DNA from: Leptidea sinapis
Lineage: Eukaryota > Arthropoda > Insecta > Lepidoptera > Pieridae
Length of the DNA stretch: 64,000 bases
Assembly: GCF_905404315.1 (NCBI RefSeq)
Contig: NC_066275.1
Coordinates: 3,286,001-3,350,000 of the forward strand
Direction: 5' to 3'
The position numbers and the translations under genes are program-made. Positions 56,373 to 64,000 of the stretch are shown in pieces (positions within the stretch are counted from its first letter, which is position 1; each line of letters starts with the position of its first letter). A model generated the notes under the pieces. The model searched no databases, was not told where the DNA came from, and saw only the letters and a program-made list of their open reading frames with translations.

Positions 56373-57509
56373 AATATAAATCCCTTATATTTATTTTCCC
56401 GGTTCATTTTGCTACCGATCATAACAATTTGATGAATCATTATGTACAGAACTTTGTTAACGATGGTCCAAAGGTAAATTGTGCTCGATTACTGCGATAT
56501 CGTATTCGTGGAATTTAGTTATATTAAGCAATCTTAAAAACATTTCTAAATATTGAGATGAAATATATTCTTTTCTGCAGAATTTCATGAATATCGGTTG
56601 ATTGGTCTCCTAAAAACCCCATCGGATTCTTTGTAAACATTATTAATAGTGTCGTAACCATATTTATTTACTATAGACTTAAGTGATTATACTTTAAGCA
56701 TATTCGTTTTTTACTTTCTTATTCCTTATTATACCTAAATGCAATTCACTTAATGCTGTATAATTTCTTTTTTCATTCTACGAAGTTTTCTGCGATATTA
56801 TAAACTAGAAGTGCGTACTATCTAAATTCTAAATGATTAAAATTAATTACGCACAATTAGATACCTAATACGAGTAAAATATATAGTGGTACCGCCTCGG
56901 TGAGCCCGGTCCACATAAAACTGATTGAAATCGCTTTCACGACATGTATCGTAATTTGGCATGTATAGAGCCGTTTCCAGTATCTCAAACTATTTTCATA
57001 GTAAGTTACCTTAGCATTTATAGTAGCTTTCATCTATATGGAGTAAATTAATGTTATCTTTTAACTAAAAAAAAACTGTTATTATGTTATTTAATTAGTG
57101 GTATCCTACCCAAATTTCACTGCAAAATATTGTCCTCGCAAAAATGGCTAAAAACTTTAATTAAAGTATTAACAGGTTAAATACTCTGTTGGACTGTATC
57201 CTGATATGTCTCTATCTACATATTAAAACACACAAGATATAATCACTCGTCCGAGCCAGTATTAAATAATATTATATCTTGACAAGACATAAAACAATAC
57301 ATATATCACTGCATTCAATGTAAGCATCGCAGAAACAATGAAATACGAGGTTTATGAACTTGTTATTTTTTAGTTCATCGATAGATATTGAATGTGATTG
57401 ACTGACGTAAGGCCCTCCATCTGATAACCTACAAATTCAGTGAAATTCTCAACTCAATAAAGTTTTATTTTGATTTAGATTCCAACATGACAATGGTCTA
57501 GATTGGTCG
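56373..57509. other. Unassigned AT-rich sequence
   Basis: Nothing recognised. Confidence 0.3.
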
Positions 57510-57735
57510 CCATTCGTTCCGGCTTGCAGCCAATTCGATGAAGATAATGTGGAGATGAGTGCAGATCTACGGGCTTTTTGAAAGTGGGAGAGTCACGCTG
57601 CTGTCTCATGACGTCAGCGCAATCGGGCCAGACTCGTCCGGGTTACTTACCACACTCGCACAGAATACCGGCGTGAAGTAGCGGCCTAGTGCCGCTATGT
57701 TTCGCATAGGTTAGTGTCGAGGACCGGAGGCCATT

Positions 57736-57756
57736 CCCCCCCCCCCCCCCCCCCCA
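57736..57756 (+). repeat. 21-base poly-C tract
   Basis: An uninterrupted run of 21 C in the LINE leader, the only long C run in the window. It may be a real G4/i-motif-prone tract or an assembly artefact. Confidence 0.9.
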
Positions 57757-57815
57757 ACAAAATATGAGAGCGGTATTTAAAAAGAAATTACCCCGGGAGG
57801 GTACCGGCTCTTGTA

Positions 57816-58604
57816 GAGCCAGAGAATCCCTCCCCGAGCATTCGCGCTCGGGCTGCCCTTCGTATTCTGGGGAGGGCACGGTACCGTGTATGTCACAGGA
57901 CAAACAGGGCAGCAACACCACGGCACCCCGCTCCACGCTTTGACTTTTGTAACATCCGGGGAATTCACTCCAATTTAAACGCCGTCCACCACCACCTTGA
58001 GACGTCGCAGCCGGCCTTGTGTTTCCTTACGGAGACGCAGATATCTCGACCTAGCGATACGTCATATTTAACGTACCCCGGGTACAAAATTGAGCATAAT
58101 TTCATGCCTCATGCCGGGGTATGTGTGTACGTTAGGGAGGATATCTGCTGTCGCCGTCTCGGCAATTTTGAGGGTAGGGGCCTGTCTACTCTCTGGCTCC
58201 GCGTAGATTTAGAGGACCGCGTCCGCATCTATGCGTGTGTCTACAGGTCCCATAGTGGTAACGCAGAAACGGATCACCTCATGGGCTGCGTTCAAGCGGC
58301 ATTTGATGACGTGCTTGCTCAGATCCCCTCCGCTGAAATCGTAGTCTTGGGTGATTTCAACGGGCACAATGCCGAATGGCTTGGATCACGTACCACAGAC
58401 TACGCAGGGCGATCTGTGCATAATTTTGCATTGGCGTATGGTCTGTCCCAATTGGTTGAGTCACCGACGCGGCTCCCGGATGTGGATAGCCACATGCCGT
58501 CCTTATTAGATCTTCTGCTGACTACACATCCCAATGGTTACCAGGTCTCTGTCGACGCCCCTCTCGGAACGTCCGACCATTGCCTGGTCAGCAGATTGGG
58601 ATAG
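57816..58604 (+). pseudogene. LINE ORF2 part 1: APE endonuclease
   Basis: The frame opens after TAG at 57813. Recognisable domain starts at ~57939 with RFDFCNIRG, then LCFLTETQIS (catalytic Glu), VVLGDFNGH (Asp/Asn), SLLDLLLTT and GTSDHCLVS (the SDH motif). All APE motifs are present. The frame stops at 58602, just after SDH, where the linker is shortened and the frame shifts. It nicks target DNA to prime reverse transcription. Confidence 0.85.
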
Positions 58605-59391
58605 GATGCGTTCCTTTTTTGCATCCTACCCTTGGGGCAGGGTTTGTTTCCCTTCGGATGATCCTAGTGCCTGCGCCGTTGCAGTAGCCGATGTGATACT
58701 GCAGGGCATGGATATTTTTATACCAAGCTCTGTAGTACCGATCGGTGGCAGATCACAGCCCTGGTTCGATGCGTCAGTTAAAGCAGCATCAGACTGCAAA
58801 AAACAGGCGTATCGAGCTTGGGTTGCGGCGCTGGGCTCAAAGGATCCGAACTGCAAAGTTCTGAAGAGGAAATATAACCGTGCCTCCAGATTTTTTAAGC
58901 GGCAAATCGCCCGTGCGAAATCGAAGCACGTCGTCAAAATTGGCGAGCAGCTTTCCAGATACCCGACCGGAACACGCAAGTTCTGGTCGTTGTCGAAAGC
59001 TGCTCTTGGTAACTTCAACCAGCCGTCCATGCCGCCGTTGCACATGAGGAATGACACCCTGGCCCATACGGCAAAAGAGAAAGCCGATCTCCTGTGCACT
59101 CTTTTTGCCTCCAACTCGACTCTTGACGACAACGGAAAAACACCGCCGACTATCCCGCGGTGTCAGAGCTCCATGCCTGAAGTACAGTTCCGACAGAAAA
59201 CTGTTAGGCGAGCTCTGTTTTCGTTGAACGTCAGGAAGTCGAGCGGGCCGGATGGCATTTCTCCAATCGTGCTTAGAACGTGTGCCCCTGAGTTGACGCC
59301 GGTGCTAACGCGTTTATTCCGGCACTCTTATTCAAAAGGCGTAGTCCCTGATTCATGGAAGTCAGCCCTTGTCCATCCGATCCCAAAAAAG
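58590..59391 (+). pseudogene. LINE ORF2 part 2: linker and RT start
   Basis: The +1-shifted frame reads SADWDRMRSFFASYPWG, WFDASVKAASDCKKQAYRAW, then KSSGPDGISPIVLR and LVHPIPKK, the start of the RT domain. It is lost at the A-run 59385-59390, which has six A where seven would keep the frame: a one-base deletion. Confidence 0.85.
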
Positions 59392-60770
59392 GAGACAGTT
59401 CGGATCCGGCAAACTACAGGCCTATTGCGATTACCTCCCTACTCTCCAAAATCATGGAGAGCATAATTAACCGCCAGCTCTTGGTATACCTTGAGGGTCA
59501 CCAGTTGATCAACGACCGGCAGTACGGCTTTCGCAATGGTCGGTCGACTGGCGATCTTCTGGTATACCTAACACATAGATGGGCGGCGGCTATTGAAAGC
59601 AAGGGGGAAGGCCTGGCAGTTGGTCTGGATATAGCGAAGGCCTTTGATCGTGTATGGCACAAGGCGCTCCTCGCAAAACTTCCATCATTTGGGCTTCCCG
59701 AGAGCTTATGCAAGTGGACCTCCAGCTTCCTCACTGGGCGCAGCATACAGGTCGTTATCGACGGTTATTGCTCGAATCCCAAGTCCGTGAACGCTGGAGT
59801 GCCCCAAGGCTGTGTGCTATCTCCCACGCTGTTTCTTCTGCATATCAATGATATGTTGGACACCGCCAACATGCATTGCTATGCAGACGACAGCACTGGT
59901 GATGCCGTATACACGGGCCATGCAGGTCTCTCTCGGGAAAACGTCGACCAGTGCCGGGAGAAACTTGTGTCTTCTATCGAGTCCTCTCTCGAGAAGGTCG
60001 CGGAATGGGGTAAGTTGAACCTTGTCCAATTTAACCCCCAGAAGACTCAAGTTTGCGCGTTTACCACTAAAAAAACCCCATTTGCCGTATCACCGCTCTT
60101 CGAGAACACTTCCTTTAAAGCCTCGCCTAGTATCGGAATACTGGGTCTCGAAATCTCGAGCAATTGCCAATTCCGTGGCCATCTGGAGGGCAAAGCCAAA
60201 CTGGCTTCAAAGAAACTGGGCGTCATAAATAGAGCACGGCAATACTTCAAGCCGGCCCACATTCTAGCGCTCTACAAAGCGCAGGTCCGGCCTCACATGG
60301 AGTATTGCTGTCATCTCTGGTCTGGCGCACCCCAGTTTCAGCTCGATCCATTTGACCGCGTGCAACGCAGAGCAGCTCGAATTGTCGGGAACCCAGTACT
60401 CTGTGAACGGCTGGATCATTTGGCGTTGCGTAGAGACGTCGCTTCATTGTGTGTTTTCTACCGCATCTATCACGGGGAGTGTTCCGAAGAGCTGTTCAAC
60501 CTGATTCCTGCCGCCGAATTCCACCTTCGCACGACACGCCACAAGTTAGGATTTCATCCCCACCATCTGGATGTGTAGCGGTCCTCCACAGTGCGGTTTT
60601 CAAGGAGCTTTCTTCCTCGTACCACGAAGCTGTGGAATGAGCTTCCGAGTGCGGTGTTTCCGGGACGATACGACATGGGTACCTTCAAGAAAAGCCCGTA
60701 CACCTTCCTTAAAGGCCGGCAACGCTCTTGTGATTCCTCTGGTGTTGCAGGAGAGTGTGAGCGGCGGTGA
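59385..60770 (+). pseudogene. LINE ORF2 part 3: RT and C-terminus
   Basis: Continues as GDSSDPANYRPIAITSLLSK, YGFRNGRSTGD, LDIAKAFDRVWH (first catalytic Asp), AGVPQGCVLSPTLF, and CYADDSTGD with the YADD box at 59880-59891. The C-terminal part has QVRPHMEYCCHLWSGAP and VFYRIYHGECSEELFNLIP. A TAG at 60576 replaces the TGG found in the related copy at 44.8 kb; the frame then stays open to TGA at 60768. The protein would copy the element's RNA, but the breaks make this copy unable to supply it intact. Confidence 0.85.
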
Positions 60771-60831
60771 TCACTTAACACCAGGTGACCCGTACGCTCG
60801 TTTGTCCTCCTATTCCATAAAAAAAAAAAAG

Positions 60832-61126
60832 ATCTGTTCTCCGCCCATGCGGCATTCCTTTTCTTTCCCCTGAGGATCTATATGTTTAGAATACAGGGTA
60901 TGCTATATGGATATGATCGAGGTTCAACACATTACATAGTAAAGAAATAACCCCATCAGGCGAAAAGACTGCTCATTGCGATAATATAATTAATAAGTTT
61001 ACATTTATTACCTACGCCTACGCGATTTAATATTTTTATTTTAACTTGATTTAATGTTTTTAAAATCTAATTAATTCGTTTACACCCATTTAATATTTTT
61101 ATTTTACCTTTATTTAGACATACTTC
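60832..61126. other. Unassigned sequence
   Basis: Nothing recognised. Confidence 0.3.
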
Positions 61127-61392
61127 CAGTGTGGGAGGCTCCTTTACACAGGATGCCGGCTAGATTATGTGTACCACAACGTCTTAACCTATTTCTGCTG
61201 TAAAGCTGTAATGTGTAAGCATTACCGTGGTTTGGTCTGAAGGGCGTCATAGCTATTGAAATTACTGGGCAAATGAGATTTAACATCTTATATCTCAAGG
61301 CGACGATGCAGTTGTAGTGCCGCACGGAATTTTTGGGTTTTTTTCAAGAATCCTGAACGTCCTGCTCGTCTCGTTCCTTATTGTCATAAAAA
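61127..61392 (+). mobile_element. RepA copy, internal deletion near 3' end
   Basis: CCAGTGTGGGAGGCTCC to TTATTGTCATAAAAAAA. A deletion fuses AAGAATCCTGA to ACGTCCTGCTCG. Confidence 0.85.
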
Positions 61393-61409
61393 AATACTTC
61401 CCCGTGAGC

Positions 61410-61610
61410 ATCTATTTGTATAACTCTGATTGCATGGTCACGGTCCGTGATAATGTAATCTGCTACGAGGTCACACCGGCAGCGGACGGAAACCCGATAA
61501 ACTATAATATCTTACTGCGGCTGAACACCCGCGCACTACCACAACTGATAGGTCCCTATTCTCACAGTACACTTGAACCTACAATGGTTATATATATTGA
61601 CTATATTTAA
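61410..61610 (+). other. Coding-looking open frame, unknown
   Basis: The frame reads YNSDCMVTVRDNVICYEVTP, then AADGNPINYNILLRLNTRAL and PQLIGPYSHSTLEP, stopping TAA at 61608. Composition is GC-richer and protein-like compared with neighbours. It follows the RepA tail directly. I cannot assign a family. Confidence 0.35.
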
Positions 61611-62331
61611 ATAATTGCACTCCTCGTAAGCGAAACGTTTAAGGTAGTTTTACGCCTCATAAGCAAAGCGTTTGAGGTAACAGAACGTCTATTACCAAAA
61701 AATTTTAAAGCCGAAGTTTCCTCCGAAACGAAAGAACGACGAACTTCATATTAAATCCCATTACTAAAGGATCCAAATATTACGGAGGGATTTCGTTTCT
61801 TAACCATATACATAACGAAGTTGAAGTTACGACCTTATTAATCTCAAACAACGAAAAGTAAATGTCAAGAGAATTTAGGAACAAGGGAAACGAAAGACAA
61901 AATGTACAATCGCGAACTTCGTATCGATCTTCGGATCCGAAACACTTTTGTAAAAGGAGAATATACGATCCGTCAAACGAAACTTCGTATTTGGATTCTG
62001 GTAATCCAAATACGAAGGCAAGGGCTCCTGTGTTTTATTCTCGACATGTCAAAAAGAGCAGTTTTGTTGAAACTGAAATATGTTTTTTTCTTGTATTGCA
62101 CTTACATGATTATATTAATGCTTTTATATGAATTCAAATAATCTTTGAGGTAAATAAAATATATTTCAATAACAATTGTTCTGTTTAACATAGTAAATAT
62201 TAACAAGTGTGCGGATGTGGCAGGGAAATTGGTCGAAAAAATTATCGTACCATAATTTTTTTACCATCCAAACTAAGAAACTGCGGAATTTATCAATTAA
62301 TATGACGATTCAATTCATTGTCGTTTAGTTA
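61611..62331. other. Unassigned region rich in CGAA/TTCG motifs
   Basis: Contains two imperfect 26-bp repeats (CCTCGTAAGCGAAACGTTTA and CCTCATAAGCAAAGCGTTTG, 61621-61685), many CGAAG/CTTCG motifs and a strong hairpin at 61983-62017. Probably part of an unrecognised mobile element. Confidence 0.35.
61983..62017. repeat. 15-bp perfect hairpin
   Basis: CTTCGTATTTGGATT and AATCCAAATACGAAG around the loop CTGGT. Confidence 0.85.
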
Positions 62332-62706
62332 TCTATACTTATATATAAAAATGAATTGCTGTTCGTTAGTCTCGCTAAAACTCGAGAACGGCTGGACCGA
62401 TTTGGCAAATTTTGGTCTTGAATTATTTGTGGAAGTCCAGGGAAGGTTTAAAAGGTGAATAAATATGAAAGTGTTCGGAATTAAATAACACCAACAATTT
62501 TGTTTTTCATTTGATGTGTCCCCCGTCGTCCGATATTTGTTTTGTATGGACATATTTTCTATGAGAGAATTTATTGACACACAGTTTGACAGTTCTGCTG
62601 CGAAACAATTTCAACAACAAGGAGCATATTTTACGAAATAATTCTTGATGTTATGATATATTATTGACAAATTCACAAAAAACATTATTTTATTTATTAT
62701 ATACAG
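62332..62706 (+). mobile_element. Short Helitron, 3' end missing
   Basis: TCTATACTTATATATAAAAA start with CTCGAGAACGGCTGGACCG; ends at TTATATACAGA without the CGGGTCAGCTAG terminus. Confidence 0.8.
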
Positions 62707-63369
62707 ATGTATATAATAAATAAAATATATTCATGATGATGGACTTTGCAAGTTTAGATATATACGCGTAATATTACGCTTATATTAGTAATTATATACG
62801 CGTGTCATTGTATCTGTACATTTATATTAGGTTTTTGCGTGAAAGTTACATTTTTATGATTATTTTATTTAACCCGTTTCGTTACATTTGCAGAGAACGT
62901 TTTCAAGGGGACTGTGAAGAATGACTTTCAAAGAATATAATATGTCCTTTAGTCAGTCAATAATATATGTTTGTTAGTAAACTTAATCGAACCTAGCCAA
63001 GCATATTCTGAACCCGTTTTACACCTCAAAAAATATCCACAATGCAATATCGCCGAGTCAAAACATAAATTATTCATTCACGCCACTTACTCCGAACTTA
63101 CATAATAAATAAAAGCACCATTAGCCACGCTTCAATGGAGTATTTGCATATAATCCGCTCAGTCTAACAAATATTAACATAATTAATTATTGGCCATTGT
63201 TTACACTCCGACTCGGCAAAAAAGAAATGTGTACGACTATGCAGGTTGTATGTAGATTCAAATAAAGTTTTTTTTAACATACTATTAATAGCTATATAAC
63301 AACAACTCTTGTACACACATGAAAAAAGGATAATTAAGATTATAAATAAAGTTACATATTTACCACAAC
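62707..63369. other. Unassigned sequence
   Basis: Nothing recognised. Confidence 0.3.
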
Positions 63370-63660
63370 CTAAGGAATGTTGAGTCTATCATAAAAATCA
63401 ACTCATTTTTTTTTATTAAAAATAGCAAAACAATTAAAGTCAAATAAACTCTATAAAGTTATGCTTAAATTGAACGCTTTTGAATCGTCAATATAAATAT
63501 TTCTTTTAAATTACAGAATTTAACATATGCTCAGAAAAAGTTGAGCTCGTGAGAAGAACATACAAGAAACTCAACGGCCACTATTTTCAATCAAATAGAT
63601 TATATTTACAATGGTTCTAATATACAAAAACAAATTAGTTTGTAAAGTGCTGCATCTAAT
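63370..63660 (-). mobile_element. Possible LINE 3' UTR
   Basis: AGTCAAATAAACTC and AACATACAAGAAACTCAACG resemble the UTRs at 27.8 and 30.5 kb. Weak. Confidence 0.3.
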
Positions 63661-63971
63661 ATATGAATCGTGTTTAAATAATATAAATTATTTCATAAAA
63701 AGTAATAAGGAATAAACCGTAAAAGTATAAATTATCGTATATTGGATGCATCAACCTTTAGAGTTTGAATTCCTTGTTTGTGTAAGGATGCTTTGTGAAC
63801 ATGATGGTCGTGATTACCGTCATAATTAGTAATTGCATCCAACAAATACAATGATTTATTTCTAACAGGTCGACCTGGTACCACAAGCAGTAGGTACACG
63901 AGTTGTAAAAGTAGAATGTTTAATATTATTCGACATTCATTCAGACCTGTAGCTACAGATCTGAACTTTTC
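63661..63971. other. Unassigned sequence
   Basis: Nothing recognised. Confidence 0.3.
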
Positions 63972-64000
63972 TGGGAGGCTCCTTTGTACAGGATGCCGGC
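63972..64000 (+). mobile_element. RepA head cut by window end
   Basis: CTGGGAGGCTCCTTTGTACA then GGATGCCGGC; the copy continues beyond the window. Confidence 0.8.

Larger units (their letters stand above)
57510..60831 (+). mobile_element. Jockey-like LINE, nearly complete ORF2
   Basis: GC-rich island (clearly above its AT-rich flanks) from about 57510 to the CTATTCCATAAAAAAAAAAA tail at 60831. It carries an APE endonuclease, a linker and a full RT, read in at least two frames. No ORF1 (gag) zinc knuckle is visible, so the element is either 5'-truncated or its leader is decayed. GACCGGAGGCC and ACACTCGCACAGAATACCGG in the leader resemble moth LINE leaders. The last frame runs to TGA at 60768-60770, leaving a 3' UTR of only ~60 bp. 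Confidence 0.85.

Overview
The window looks like lepidopteran nuclear DNA. It is AT-rich, intron-like or intergenic, and crowded with element types I know from moth and butterfly genomes: short Helitrons ending in CTAG, Jockey-, CR1- and RTE-like LINE fragments, SINEs that share a LINE tail, and MITEs. I see no rRNA, no CRISPR, no prokaryotic operon and no long intact host gene. Family names are from motif recognition only; no database was searched.

Layout. 0.5-11.3 kb: copies of a ~310 bp SINE-like family (called RepA here), LINE tails, a MITE at 8.15 kb, and an insertion nested in a RepA copy at 9.86-10.48 kb. 11.86-12.47 kb: a 31-bp minisatellite. 12.5-16.6 kb: four short Helitrons and a CR1-like tail. 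16.9-18.0 kb: possible small exons on the plus strand, with a tRNA-like foldback element in one candidate intron. 18.3-25.5 kb: a Harbinger-type MITE, a 1.36 kb RTE-like reverse-transcriptase fragment and a CR1-like fragment with an inverted 5' end. 25.5-32.7 kb: mostly unassigned sequence and eroded LINE ends. 32.77-35.64 kb: a TTAA-flanked composite element carrying a 99-bp minisatellite, itself split by a LINE insertion. 36-46.7 kb: more Helitron, RepA and RTE pieces, a possible first coding exon at 40.8 kb, and a foldback element with a tRNA-like core at 43.6 kb. 47.15-47.82 kb: the best host-gene candidate, four phase-compatible exons on the minus strand with 63, 65 and 132 nt introns and one in-frame stop. 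48.6-57.5 kb: MITE, Helitrons, several tRNA-headed SINEs. 57.5-60.83 kb: the only long retrotransposon, a Jockey-like LINE with all endonuclease and RT motifs but at least two frame breaks and a nonsense codon. 61-64 kb: RepA, an unassigned coding-looking island, a Helitron and a LINE tail.

How the parts relate. The Jockey element at 57.5 kb is a plausible source of machinery for the SINEs here, because at least three SINE-like copies end in a version of its last ~100 bp, which includes its C-terminal codons. The tRNA-like foldback family (seven pieces) is the most unusual recurring structure. Several insertions carry inverted pieces of themselves at their 5' ends, which suggests aberrant target-primed reverse transcription.
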